This document shows, in pieces, positions 53,843-64,000 of a stretch of 64,000 nt of DNA. The stretch comes from Petaurus breviceps papuanus (Eukaryota; Chordata; Mammalia; Diprotodontia; Petauridae). Within the stretch, counting starts at the first letter, position 1; the number at the start of each line of letters is the position of its first letter. The position numbers and the translations under genes are program-made. The DNA is taken from assembly GCA_028583685.1 (NCBI GenBank), contig JAMXIF010001183.1, forward strand, positions 14,986,900 to 15,050,899. The letters are read 5' to 3'. The notes beneath the pieces were generated by a model. The model saw only the letters and a program-made list of their open reading frames with translations, searched no databases and was not told the origin of the DNA.

Positions 53843-55005
53843 GATATTATCGTTCTTATTTTACAGATGAAGAATATCTCTGTTTATTAAAATGAAATTT
53901 TTTAAGAAAAAAAAACATTGTTTCAAACTTTCTCAAACATGGGCCATCCAAACCATTCATGATAATCTTCCTAAATTCTAGGATATAAGAATTTCTGTGT
54001 CTCTTCTGTACTCATCAAATTCTAATTATTTTGCTAATGGTTGTGGGTACATTTCTGGTGTCCTCTGTTACTTAGATCATTCTCATAAAAGTGAGAACTT
54101 ATTTGTTTTATGGTCCAGGAAGAATGAGTGGTCTGAAAGGTTCCCATCATTTTCCTCCCCCTCTCCAATCTATTTCAACTCTTTATTTATTCTATAATCT
54201 TTTTCACCTTCTGTATTATTGGCATCTTTCCTCCCTCTCAATACCCAGCTTCTATTCTCTCCCTATCTTTCTTATTGTTTCTATTCTTCTGGTCCTAAAT
54301 GAACCACCAAGAAATGTCTTCTTTTTTTGCTATTTTTTTCTAATACAAACAAACTCACACAGCATCTCTGAAATAAATGGACAAACACATCATGTTGACA
54401 ACCTATAAAAATCCTGCTCAAAGATGATAATCCTAGAAATGGTAAATGTCTTCTTCCTATTCATGTTAGCCAGTGGTCCATGGATGTGTGCAGGTATATT
54501 CACATGTATATATATGTATGTGTACTTGTATTTCCACATGAAAGGAAGTTCATTTCATTTCAATATTTATTCAAATTTATTCAATAATTTATTCAAAATT
54601 CAAATATTATTCAATATTTATTAGGCAACAGCTACATGTAAAGTACTCCATTAGAACCTGGGAACCCAAAAACTAAATGAACCACAGTTCCATACTCTCC
54701 TTTATGACTTTACCACATGAGCAGTCCTACACAGTGGGGAGGGGGAGGGCTTGGGTCCCTCTAAGGCATAGAGAACTAATGATAAATTTGTTGAAAAGGT
54801 GTCAAAAACAGTTTGAGAGCTCAAAAGGGTACAGCATCAGGTATCATCAAGGAACCAAACAGATGGGGGACAAAGGAAGAATGTAACTCTAGGGTATGGC
54901 TATTGGGATCAGTAATTCAGAATCAGGCATGACTGATGGTCAGATATGCATCTAAGGAACTAGGCACCTGAACTAGGGGTGAGCTAACTAAATAGAGTTA
55001 CTTCT
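53843..55005. other. Mostly unassigned DNA
   Basis: No gene recognised. A short antisense L2-end piece may lie at 54590-54675 (CAATATTTATTAGGCAACAG). A TA tract lies at 54508-54530. Open frames at 53997-54197, 54091-54408, 54424-54624 and 54677-54886 show no known domain. Confidence 0.45.
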
Positions 55006-55009
55006 CCAT

Positions 55010-55265
55010 TTGACATAGAATGATATAACGGAAAGGCCATTATGTTTAAGATTAGATGGCATAAGTTTGAGTCCCAGTTCTGCTGCTTGCTCATGGACTT
55101 GAAGGCAGGAAAACCTGAGTTAAAATCTGCTATGTGACCCTGGACAAGTCATTCAACCTTTGTCTGCCTAAGATTACTCTTCTATGAAATGGGAATAATA
55201 ATTGCTCCTAAATCCCAATGTTATTATAAAGACCCTAATAAATAACATGAGATTTTTGTTATCTT
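55010..55265 (+). mobile_element. MON1/THER1-like CORE-SINE
   Basis: AATGATATAACGGAAAGGCC, GTTTGAGTCCCAGTTCTGCT, GACCCTGGACAAGTCATTCA and TCTATGAAATGGGAATAATA. It carries a duplicated middle (a second SINE-like GGCAGGAAAACCTGAGTTAA inside). Confidence 0.7.
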
Positions 55266-55284
55266 ATGAGATAATTTATAGCAC

Positions 55285-55400
55285 GCATAACGTAAGCACC
55301 CATTAGGATATGAGCACCCTAGAGCAAAGTCTTTGTTATCCCTACTATCTTAATAGCTCTGATTTGTAAGCCCTCGTCATTATTAGTGTTTCCTACATTG
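55285..55400 (+). mobile_element. L2 3'-end scrap
   Basis: ATTAGGATATGAGCACCCTA, GAGCAAAGTCTTTGTTATCC. Weak. Confidence 0.35.
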
Positions 55401-55439
55401 AAACATCTAACTTTGTACAGCTAGCCAAACAGTCTTATA

Positions 55440-55660
55440 CTGTCTTTGAGGGACTGAAATAAGGATATATACAAGTGCATGTAATAAAAGGACCACTGAG
55501 GTGAAAAATAAGGAGGGAATCCAGAGAAATTTCTATGAGAAATTGGAAGAATGAGATATCAGTTTTAGCTGGGGGCATCAAAGAAAGCATCACAGAGGAG
55601 TTGGCACTTCAGTTAGGACCTGAAGAAAATGAGGAATTTCATTAGGGAATAAATTATTTT
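55440..55660 (-). mobile_element. L2-like LINE fragment (antisense)
   Basis: AAGGACCACTGAGGTGAAAA, GAAAGCATCACAGAGGAGTT and GGCACTTCAGTTAGGACCTG match the reversed L2 ORF2-end block. The rest of 55661-56340 is unassigned. Confidence 0.5.
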
Positions 55661-56340
55661 AAAATAAAAAGGTCATTTTAGTCCAGGTGACAAATTAGAT
55701 TATAGACTTTTGAGGGCAGGAGTCACTTTTTTTTAATAGGTCCTAGTGAACTTAGCCTCTGTTAAAATATTACTTTTTGTTCCATCCCAACACCATCAAA
55801 TTCTACTTTTGTATTTATTCCAAAGAGAATGAACTTCCTCTGAGCTAATTGATTAAATCCCCTAGCTACCCAGGAAATATTTTGGCACTATTTTTCTGCT
55901 ATCCTGATTCTATGCCAGTTGAACCCAGAGTAGCTATTGCATGAAGAAGTGATTTCAGAGCTAAGTATGATCTGTTTGTATATTTAGCTAAATTCCTGGG
56001 ACTGATCCCAGTAAGCTGGGAGTAAAAAGTTATTTCACAGCACTTTGGTGTAGGAATATGACGTGTGGGCAGAATGCATTGTGCAGCCCTTCTTTGCTAT
56101 TAATGATATAACAAAGTAGAAAACTTACCAAGCTGCAAAATGGATTGTTTACTCTAAAAAATTTATCTCCCTAGATCAGAAAATTAGCTGTCTATAGGAC
56201 ACTAGTGGTAATGATTCCATGAGGAAACAGTTCTACCATGAAGGCTTCTTCAATCCCTCAAACTAGAAGTTACCTCCTATGGGTATATACCTTCATGTGT
56301 TTATTATATATTATTTTGTAATATGTATTTGTACCAGCAA

Positions 56341-56952
56341 TGTAATATTCACAGCAACTACAGTGGCTATGAATATGCTGGTGTAGTTGTGAATCACAAA
56401 ATGTAACAGGTTGTCCACATGGATGACAGAATCAAAGCATTTATTCAAATACCAGAAAACCGAGTCCCAAAACCAGAAAATCAAAGTCATTACAGTAACC
56501 ATGTAGTTGTTACACATAGTCAATGAAGCAAACACCCACAGTCCCAAGCCTTCAAAACAAAACAGGCTTCCTTAGGCAAGGATCCTCCTCTCTCACTCAC
56601 TTTTTCAAGCAAGGATGCTCCTAGCCTCATATTAAGTCCTCAGCCTCCATGCTGCTCACCCCCAGCAGTTCCAGCTCCCAACAGTTCTCATTTTTGGCAG
56701 TTCTGTCTGGCTCTTAGAAGTTCTCAGCAGCTCTGAGAAGTTCTGCCTCTCTAGCTTGAGCTTTTCCTTATTTATGGTATTAGCTCCTCCCTGTTCTACC
56801 CCTTCCTGTTACATCAGCAAGTTCATCCCACTGTGGGATTCACAAGTTCTGGATTTTAATACTTGACACAATCATGAACTTGAAACAAGGTGCTAAGTAC
56901 CTATTTTCTTGCTAGTACAAGGGGCATGGAAGATCTTCAAATCCCATTACCA
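56341..56952 (-). mobile_element. LTR related to family A, fossil
   Basis: The right end (minus-strand start) GGTAATGGGATTTGAAGATC resembles the start of the 2450-2989 LTR, which also begins TAATGGGA and continues to GGAAGATCTTCC. An AATAAA on minus lies near 56440 and a TATA-like TAAATAAGG near 56772. The left boundary (tentatively 56341) is uncertain and no target duplication is clear. The minus open frame at 56311-56547 is inside it. Confidence 0.55.
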
Positions 56953-56964
56953 TTATAGTATTAT

Positions 56965-57090
56965 GAGTGTGTCCTATTTCATCTAGATATAGGTTAATTG
57001 AGGGTAAAAACCACTTCTATTTTTAATACCCCCCAACACCTAGCACAATGCTCTTCATATATTCTGAATTTAATAAATGCTTGCAATAGA
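56965..57090 (+). mobile_element. L2 LINE 3' end
   Basis: CCCCAACACCTAGCACAATG, CTCTTCATATATTCTGAATT and TAATAAATGCTTGCAATAGA are the sense terminus. It runs into a GGAT repeat. Confidence 0.7.
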
Positions 57091-57172
57091 TGGGTGGTTG
57101 GATGGATGAATAGATGGATGTGCTAATTAATACATGGATATGTGGGTGAGTGGATGGGTGGATGGTGGAAGA
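57088..57172. repeat. Impure (GGAT/GGTG)n microsatellite
   Basis: GGATGGATGAATAGATGGAT and, after a break, GGATGGGTGGATGGTGG. Grown at the tail of an L2 3' end. Confidence 0.85.
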
Positions 57173-57361
57173 ATTGATGTTGATAGAGCATCAGCCTCAT
57201 ATTTATGATGTGATGGACTTATAAGAGCACAGATTTAGGGCATGAAGGGACCTTTGAGATAAGCTTGCCAATTTCTATATAAGTTTCTATATATTATATA
57301 TATATATGTAAATACATAATATCTCTATATAAATTTCTATATAAAATTTCTATATTTTATA

Positions 57362-57495
57362 GATAAAATAAGCATTCATTAATCACTGCCTATATGAAAA
57401 TCACTGTGCAAGGCATCGGAATTAGAAAAACAAAACCCCCAAAATAAATAAATAAAAATCAGTTCTTGCTATCAAAGAATTTTCCTTCTACTAAA
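57362..57495 (-). mobile_element. L2 LINE 3' end (antisense)
   Basis: AAAATCACTGTGCAAGGCAT, CGGAATTAGAAAAACAAAAC and TTCTTGCTATCAAAGAATTT. The stretch 57200-57361 before it has a THER-like scrap (GGGACCTTTGAGAT) and a TA tract. Confidence 0.6.
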
Positions 57496-57507
57496 ATTTC
57501 TGTATGT

Positions 57508-57508
<1 letters not shown>

Positions 57509-57549
<41 letters not shown>
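57509..57549. repeat. (CA)n microsatellite
   Basis: About 40 bases of almost pure CA. It supplies the false THTHTH start of the open frame at 57506-57865. Confidence 0.95.
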
Positions 57550-57551
<2 letters not shown>

Positions 57552-57629
57552 TTTTAATAGGTAGTTTGGGCTCCCTTCTTCTTTATCCCTTCCCTAAGGA
57601 GCATCAGAAGTTTAATACCAAACAGCAAC

Positions 57630-58590
57630 TTAATCCCGAGTCCGAATTTCCAAGTATCTTTCAAACACAAATAGATATCTTAGATTCAATATGTCTAAAA
57701 GCAGAGCTCCTTATCTTTCCCCCTAATTCATCCCCCCCACCTCCTACCTTTCCTGTTACTACAGAGCACAACACCATTCTCACAGGAACTAAGGCTCACA
57801 ACCTAGAAGTTATGCTGGATTCCTCACTCCAATATCCAAGTTGTTGCCAAGACCTGTTGATTTAACTCTTGCAACATCTCTCAAATATCCCTACTTCTCT
57901 CGTCTGACACTGATACTATTCCATGTCAGGCCTTCATCATCTCTTGCTTGATTACTGAAATAGCCTGCTGGTGGATCTGTTTGCCTGAAGTCTCTCCCCA
58001 CTCCAGTCTATCTTCCATTCAGCCACCAAAGTGGTTTTCCTAAAACACAACTCCAATCACATTATCTTCCACCACCTCCACTCAATAAACTCTATTGGCT
58101 TCCTATTGCATCAAGGAACAAATGTAAAATACTCTGTCGTTCAAAACTATTCATAATCTAGCCCGCATTCTACCTTTTTGTCTTCTTATACTTTACTGCC
58201 CAATATGTACTCTGATCCAATGACTGACCTCCTGGCTATTCCATGAACAAGACATTCTCTTTTGCCATCTTCTGCATTTGGAATCCTCTCCCTCCTCCAC
58301 TCCAACTACTGAGCTCCCTGGCTTCCTTTAAGTCTCAACTAAAATTCCATCTTATACATGAAGCCTTTCCCAACCCCTGTTAATTCAGTGCCTTCCCTCC
58401 TTTAATTATTTCCCATTTATCCTTTATATAGCTAACTTTGTATATGTTTATTTGCATGTTGTCTCTCCCTTAGATTGTATGCTCCTTGAGGGCAAGAACC
58501 ATCTTTTGACTCTTGTTGTAGCCCCAGAACTTATCACAGTGACATAGTATATGCACACTTAATAGATATTTATTGTTTACTTGATTTCCC
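57630..58590 (+). mobile_element. L2 LINE, ORF2 C-terminus plus 3' UTR
   Basis: About 0.96 kb in sense orientation. The frame around 57690-57860 reads LKAELLIFPPNSSPPPP and LEVMLDSSLQ, which is the L2-clade ORF2 pattern of SKTELLIFPPK and LGVILDSSL. Downstream come TTATTGGCTTCC-like blocks (58090-58110), GTATGCTCCTTGAGGGCAAG and a TAATAGATATTTATTG terminus. This is the best-preserved L2 copy in the window. Confidence 0.85.
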
Positions 58591-59059
58591 CACTATTCAC
58601 CCAGGGATGAGACCTCGATTCCCAGAGCATGTTCATGATTATGTGTTGAGATTGTGTTTTTTTCCTTTACTAATTGCTTTAAGTTACAATTGGGTATATA
58701 ATTTTTAAGGTTCATTAAACTTATCTAATCTGCAAGTCTGGCAAAATTTGACTTTATATGACTTTAGAAGTTTCCAGCTTTTTCAGGATAGGAGCTCAAG
58801 CCAAATGAAGTACACTTATATAAATGACCCCACACTCAACCCAGCAATTTATATCACATTACAATGTCATGAGTAGCTTGTGGACAATAAATTAAGCTCA
58901 TTAAGCTTCAAATAGGTCTAGAGAATGTCAAAGCTAATTCTCCCAAAAGCATAAGCATGGTATAGACTGGGTATAAAGAGAAAAGAGTGACATGTCCAAA
59001 GTCAGGAATGATTTTAATAAATGGCTGTAGAGAAGACCACCATGAAGTAGTCAAACTCA
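58591..59059. other. Unassigned stretch
   Basis: About 470 bases with no recognised gene or repeat. Confidence 0.5.
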
Positions 59060-59333
59060 TTACTTTCTGAATACTTCCTGTATTTTCCCACCTCCTTATC
59101 TTTGCTCAAATTGCTCCATCTTCCTGTAATCATATCCCCTCTTAAAAAACCAATACCAAATTCCATAACCATTATGAAACATTCTATGATCTTAACCTCA
59201 TTCCAAAATGATCACTTTCTACTCAGACAGTACTTTGTACTTCTTTCACCCATTTAGTATATTTTTATTTATATTAAAGATATTTTGGAAAATATTCACA
59301 ATGTACCCCACTCTATAGATTTTTAAATGACTT
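59060..59333 (+). mobile_element. L2 LINE, left part of a split copy
   Basis: CCTTTC-poor but L2-like order (TGCTCCATCTTCCTGTAATC, CAGACAGTACTTTGTACTTC, CACTCTATAGATTTTTAAA). It appears to continue at 61301 with GATTTTAAGTGACTTGAGGC, after the inserted L1/HAL1 element. Confidence 0.55.
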
Positions 59334-60237
59334 TATTTATTTTTAGTTTTCAACATTCATTTCCACAAAATTTTGAGTGGTAGTTTTTCTCCCCATCTTT
59401 CCCCTACCCCACACAACAAAACAGCAAGCCTACTGAATACCCCTTCCCCAATCTGTTCTCTCTCATATCCTCCCCCATCATTCCCCTTAGATTTCTAGTA
59501 GAGCAAGATGGATTTCAATACCTCAGTGCCTGTATATCTTATTTCCCAGTTGCATGTAAAAAACAATTTTTTTAACATTTGTTTTTAAAACTTGGTGTTC
59601 CAGATTTTTTCCCTTATTCCCTCCTCATCAGTCCCCACTAGGAAGATAAGCAATTCAATATTTGTTATACTTGTGTATATACTTGTGAATCATTTCCATA
59701 ATTGTTATATTGTGAAAGAATCTATTTCCCTCCATCCTATTCCACTCCCTGCTTATTCTAATTTCTCCTTTAACCCTATCCCTTTTCAAAAATATTTGCT
59801 TCTAACTACTCTCTCTGCCAATTTTTCCTCCCTTCTTTATCCCCCCTCTTATCCCCTATCCCCCTATTTTCCTGTAGTGTAAGATACTTAATTGAGTGTG
59901 AATGTTATTCCCTCTTTAAGCCGAATACAATGAGAGTAAGTTTGTCCCATTCCCTTTCACCTTCCTGCTCTTCCCCTCCATTATAACATTTTTCTCTTGC
60001 CCCTTTTATATGAGATAAATTACCCTAATCTATCTCTCCCTTTCTCCTCCCAATAAATTCTTCTCTCACCTCTTAATTTTATTTTTTAAATATCATCCCT
60101 TCATATTAAACTCATCCTGGGCCCTCTATCTATGTATACATGAACATACATATGCCCACACTCACATATATATTTATATACACATACACCCTCCTATACA
60201 TACATATATGTGTGTATACATATATATACATATATGT

Positions 60238-60268
<31 letters not shown>

Positions 60269-61300
60269 ATCTTCTCTTCAACTATCCTCATACTGAGTAA
60301 AGTCTTAAGAGTTACAATTATCATTTTTCCATGTAGGAATGTGAATAGTTCAACTTTAATAAGGTCCTTATAATTTCTTTTTCCTGTTTACTTTTTCATG
60401 CTTCTCTTGCTTCCTGTATTTGAAAGTTAAATTTTCTTTTCAGCTCTGGTTTTTTCATCAAGAATGCTTGAAAATCCTGTATTTCATTGAATTACCATAT
60501 TTTCCCCTGAAACATTATACTCAGTTTTGCTGGGTAGGTGATTCTTTGTTTTAGTCTGTGTTCCTTTGACCTCTGGAATATTATATTCCAAGCCCTTTTA
60601 TCCTTTAAGGTAGAAGATGCTAGGTCTTGTGTTATCCTGATTATGTTCCCACAATACTCAAATTGTTTCTTCCAGACTGCTTGCGGTATTTTCTCATTGA
60701 TCTGGGAACTCTTGAATTTGGCTGTAATATTCCTAGGAGTTTTCTTTTTGGGATCTTTTACAAGAGGTGATTGGTGAATTCTTTACCCTCTTAATGGTCA
60801 CTTGGTCCACTTATCATCTGCAGGCCAGGAGCTCCTGAGGCAGCCATGCAGTGCAACCACCACACATCTGCTGCTTCTTGCTCTGGGGACAGCAACCAAA
60901 CCATGCTCTTTGATCCCCCCCCTTTCCAACAAAGTTCTACACTGACCTTTTACTTTGTCTTTTTTGTGTTTATGGGTTGAGAAGTCAGGAAGTAACCACA
61001 GTTGCTGGTTATTTCACTCTCCTGAAGTTTGATCTGGCCACAACTCGTCGGGGCCTCCCTGGGACTAGAACCATAAGGCTCTTGTGGGGCTGTGCTCAAC
61101 TCCCAGTGCACTGTGATAGACCTTTCCTGTTGGCCTGTCAGCTGTCTTCAGCAAGAGATATGTTTCTCTATGTCACTTTGTGGGTTTTGTAGCTTTAAAA
61201 TTTGTTTAGAATCATTTTTTAGAGGTATTGGAATTGTTTAGAACCAAGCCCATGCCAAATTTGTGCTTCTACTCCACCATCTTGGTGCCCCCTCCTTATG
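59334..61300 (-). mobile_element. L1/HAL1 element with 5' end, inserted into L2
   Basis: On minus it starts at about 61300 with the marsupial L1 5' UTR hallmark CACCAAGATGGTGGAGTAGA, runs through the 5' UTR to about 60790, then ORF1 remnants (60780-60400), a pyrimidine-rich antisense section, and 3' UTR pieces to 59334. Flanks GATTTTTAAATGACTT (59318-59333) and GATTTTAAGTGACTT (61301-61315) look like its target duplication. Part of ORF1 and all of ORF2 are missing. The 3' part looks compound, since 3' UTR starts occur at both 59335 and about 59548. Open frames at 59592-59882, 60538-60777 and 60977-61192 read the wrong strand. Confidence 0.75.
60130..60272. repeat. TA/CA alternating microsatellite inside the L1/HAL1 element
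   Basis: ACATATATATTTATATACAC then TGTGTGTATACATATATA and CACACACACACATATATATA. It produces two opposite low-complexity frames (60130-60324, 60140-60373). Confidence 0.9.
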
Positions 61301-62125
61301 GATTTTAAGTGACTTGAGGCAAGGACTATGCCATCTTCAGTTGTTCAATGTGATTAATTCTACCTCCATGGTATCCCTCTTATCCTTCACCTTACTGTTC
61401 ACTAACATAAGCCACTACCCTAATTCAAGTTCTCATTTAAATTATTGCAGTAACTTAGCATCAATATTTCTGCTTTGTCTCTTCTTCTTCCAATTCATCT
61501 TTTACACAGTGGGCAAAGGGACTTTCCTAAAATTTCTGATCAGGTACCTCCCCTACTCAATAAACTCCATTGGCTCAAGGAGCAAATGTAAACCCTTATA
61601 ATTGACATATAATGCCTTTCACACACAACCTGACCCCAATCCACCTTTTTGGTTTTGTCGAAAATTACTCCTTTTCACATGCACTATGATCCAGCCAAAA
61701 TGACTTTCTTGCTGTTCTTTTATCTAAAAAAACTAGCATTTATATAGCTTTTTAAAGTTTGCAAAGCACTTTCCAAATATTACCTCATTTTATACAAGAC
61801 ACTCTATACCCTTTCTTCCTGCCTTTGCATTGACTGCCCCCCCATTTCTGAAATTCATTCCATCCTCATCATTGTTTCTTGGAATCCTTTGAGACAGTTC
61901 AAACACTATCTTTTCCATGAAGACTTTCCTCTTCCCCCCTACTGACCCCTACCATTAGCTGCCAGTGCCACCCTTCAAACTCATTTCATATCTATATTGT
62001 TTTGTATATATCTATTTATGTACACGTTGTCTCCCTCAGCATTTGTGAACAAGATTAACAGTATTAAGGACTAGTTCACTTCATTCTTCATGTCTCCATC
62101 ACATAGCACAATGCCTAGAACAGAG
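61301..62125 (+). mobile_element. L2 LINE 3' parts, with nested MIR scrap
   Basis: First the continuation of the split L2 (GACTTGAGGCAAGGACTATG). Then an L2/CR1 ORF2 end (TTATTGCAGTAACTTAGCAT, ACTCAATAAACTCCATTGGC, 61430-61690) and 3' UTR (61800-62125, GAAGACTTTCCTCTTCCCCC, CACATAGCACAATGCCTAGA). At 61735-61800 a reversed MIR end (AGCTTTTTAAAGTTTGCAAA) interrupts it. Confidence 0.7.
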
Positions 62126-62210
62126 ATGATGCTATATTGGAGCTTTCTGGTTGGTTCATTAGTCTCTGTATCCCTTCTCAACACATTAACATCTTTCTCT
62201 ATCACTTCCC

Positions 62211-62212
62211 CC

Positions 62213-62267
<55 letters not shown>

Positions 62268-62359
62268 TCTCTCTCTCTCTGTCTCTGTCTCTCTCTCTGT
62301 CTCTCTCTCTCTCTCTGTCTCTCTCTCTCTCTCTGTCTCTCTGTCTCTCTTTGTCTCTG
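62211..62359. repeat. (TC)n / (TCTG)n microsatellite, left part
   Basis: About 150 bases of pure TC passing to TCTCTG units. It is split from 62935-63130 by a solo LTR. The arginine/glutamate and serine/leucine frames across it (62071-62455) are artefacts. Confidence 0.95.
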
Positions 62360-62934
62360 TGTAGCAACAAGCACCCCACCATCCCCAGGGTCGCTGCCAG
62401 CACAGGCTCTTAGATCTGCTTTGCTGAAGGAAAGCAACTCAAAATGGGTTAACAAAATGGGTTACTTTAATCAACAAAACATATATTGTTTACCTAGTTC
62501 AGGGGAAAAAGGTCAGCACCCTGAACTTCAGAGTATACAGACAGAAGTTACAAGACAGAGAAACAGATCAAGCAGAAAGGCTTCCAAACTGTCCAACCAT
62601 CACATCTATACCAAATCACAGTTACCAGAGAGGGAAGCATCAACATCTGAGTTTTCAAAGCTGGGGGGAGGGGGGTGTGCTTGACAATGGCTGCCCAGAG
62701 TCTCATCTGGTCAAGTCATACAACGCTTTTCAAAGTAAGCCCCAAAACAAAGTCTCACATAAGGGATTATATAGCCTTCCCTTGGGTCAGAGAATATACC
62801 AACCCTCTTTACCCACTGCCCAATCACAAAGCACCAAGGTGTGGGCATTCTGAAAAACAAGCCTCTCACCACAGGCTCCAGGTGCACTTAACCTAGGGGC
62901 AGGGAAGAGCTTAAAAACTTACATTCCTATAACA
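62360..62934 (-). mobile_element. Solo LTR, family A, copy 2, fossil
   Basis: Bounded by TGTAGCAACAAGC and TTCCTATAACA. It shares long blocks with 2450-2989, such as GGAAAGCAACTCAAAATGGG, TTCAGGGGAAAAAGGTCAGC and CCTAGGGGCAGGGAAGA. The same TATA-like GATTATATAGCC (62764-62775) shows minus orientation. Flanks are CTCTG (62355-62359) and CTCTT (62935-62939). It sits inside a TCTC microsatellite. No internal sequence adjoins it. Confidence 0.8.
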
Positions 62935-63130
62935 CTCTTTCTCTGTCTCTGTCTCTCTCTCTTAGTGCCTCTGTCTCTCTCTGTCTCTTTGCCTATCTCT
63001 CTCCCTCTCTCTCCATCTTTCTCACTGCTTCTATTTCTGTTTCTTCACCTCTGTCTTTCTATCTTGCTTGTTCTTTCTTTGTGTGTGTCTGTCTGTCTTT
63101 GTCTCTCTATTTGTCTTTCTGTGTAGCTGA
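62935..63130. repeat. (TCTC)n / (TCTG)n microsatellite, right part
   Basis: CTCTTTCTCTGTCTCTGTCT and onward, more impure toward the right. It is the continuation of 62211-62359 beyond the inserted LTR. Confidence 0.9.
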
Positions 63131-63524
63131 CAAGAGATAACACATTGATGAGTATGACTAGCAGTGTATTATGGTCACCACTCCTGAGTTTAAAAAAAAG
63201 TCATTTATTTTTCCACTGTGGCTCCATGATTCTTCTCTTCCTTTCATCACTTCTGTTTTCTATATTCTATTCAATTCTTATCCCTCAATATTCAGACTGC
63301 TGTGGTGTCTAGCATCTCCATATTATGTTGCATGGTTTGAAAGAAGTGAACTCCATTCTAACTTTTACAAGAACTATACTTTGGGTAAATTCTACATGTT
63401 TCTAACTACTTTTTATGCCTAATTCTGCAAACTACTACTTTCCTTCCCTATTTCAACCCAAGAGGACCTTAGAACAGATAACATCATTTGAGAGAGGATT
63501 CCTAGTTCAAAAATTTTTGTCATT
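63131..63524. other. Unassigned stretch
   Basis: About 390 bases without a recognised repeat. The open frame at 63171-63422 has no domain I know. Confidence 0.5.
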
Positions 63525-63704
63525 GGGGCAGCTAGGTGGCACAGTGAGTAAAGCGCCAGCCCCAGAATCAGGAGGACCTGAGTTTGGTTCTGGCTTCAGA
63601 CACTTAACTTTCCCCCCCACTCCCCCACACAAAACTAGCCATGTAACCTTGGGCAAGTTACTTAACCCCAATTGCCCTCCAAATAGCAAAAATTAAAAAA
63701 AAAA
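63525..63704 (+). mobile_element. WSINE-like SINE with C/CA-rich middle
   Basis: GGGGCAGCTAGGTGGCACAG, AGCGCCAGCCCCAGAATCAG, then CTTTCCCCCCCACTCCCCC and CACACAAAACTAGCCATGTA, ending CCAATTGCCCTCCAAATAGC plus an A-tail. It is the closest intact relative of the microsatellite-bearing SINE at 49937-50264. Open frames at 63415-63696 and 63507-63689 cross it. Confidence 0.85.
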
Positions 63705-63782
63705 TGTGATTGCAAGCATTTATTTGACAAAAAAGGTTCTTGTCTTTTCTTACTGTTAAGAATAAATAATTGGAAATTAAGA

Positions 63783-64000
63783 GGGTGCCCATTAATTGGG
63801 GAATGGCTTAACAAGTTGTGGCATATGCATGTTATGGAATACTATTGTGCTATAAGAAATGACTAGCAGATGGACTTCATATTTACCTGGACAGGCTTAT
63901 ACGAACTGATGCTGAGTGAGAAGAGTAGAGCCAGGAGAAATTTGTACACAATTACAGACACAATATATTTGTGATGACCAACTTCGATAGACTGGACTCT
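63783..64000 (+). mobile_element. L1/HAL1-type LINE 3' region (sense), cut by window end
   Basis: GGGTGCCCATTAATTGGGGA, ATGGCTTAACAAGTTGTGGC, GTTATGGAATACTATTGTGC, GAACTGATGCTGAGTGAGAA and TTGTGATGACCAACTTCGAT are the sense version of the block at 26880-27010. The element continues beyond 64000. Confidence 0.85.

Noticed and set aside
57506-57865. 119-aa open frame starting THTHTHTH
   Set aside because: The start is a CA microsatellite. The remainder is an L2 ORF2 remnant, not a host gene.
62071-62455. Arginine/glutamate- and serine/leucine-rich frames
   Set aside because: Microsatellite TC/TCTG read in several frames, partly running into an LTR.

Overview
The window looks like intergenic or intronic DNA from a marsupial nuclear genome. 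I found no host protein-coding exon, rRNA or functional tRNA gene. The marsupial assignment rests on recognised repeats: MAR1-type long tRNA-derived SINEs, MIR/THER/MON1-like CORE-SINEs, WSINE-like short SINEs headed by GGGGCAGCTAGGTGG, and an L1/HAL1 3' end of the kind known from marsupials. I cannot fix the species. The sequence is AT-rich, and two runs of N (400 and 100 bases) lie inside microsatellites, which points to a draft assembly. Nearly all the open frames are short and fall inside repeats, microsatellites or gap N.

Layout. 0-5.6 kb: a GAAA microsatellite, SINEs, an old L2-like LINE (826-2200), a solo LTR (2450-2989) with a CACAC target duplication, and L2 debris. 6.6-16.2 kb: MIR and MAR1 SINEs, a dimeric SINE (8594-8889), a second L2-like LINE (11820-12630), and an inverted pair of one roughly 380-bp repeat (13185-13565 and 15002-15390). 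16.9-28.5 kb: a GGAA array with a gap, a minus-strand LTR (17916-18490), a degraded class II (betaretrovirus-like) endogenous retrovirus with both LTRs (18806-25760), a LINE 3' end and another minus-strand LTR (27230-27679). 28.5-41.5 kb: LINE and SINE debris, a second dimeric SINE, and a 1.07-kb array of degenerate 10/20-bp units around AAACCAGTTT (34950-36020). 41.5-51.6 kb: mostly sparse unique DNA, with SINEs, one SINE carrying an internal microsatellite and gap, and a third dimeric SINE. 51.6-64 kb: an ORF1-bearing L1/HAL1 element, an LTR, a long L2 3' part (57.6-58.6 kb), an L1/HAL1 element with a likely 5' end inserted into another L2 (59318-61315), a solo LTR that splits a TCTC microsatellite, and LINE sequence running off the end.

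The most interesting signals are two. The first is a composite SINE made of two diagnostic tRNA-derived monomers, always in the same order and present at three loci, each flanked by its own target-site duplication. The second is the AAACCAGTTT array, with near 10-bp phasing of A-tracts and a switch of strand near its left quarter. All family names come from recall of typical sequences; no database search was run.
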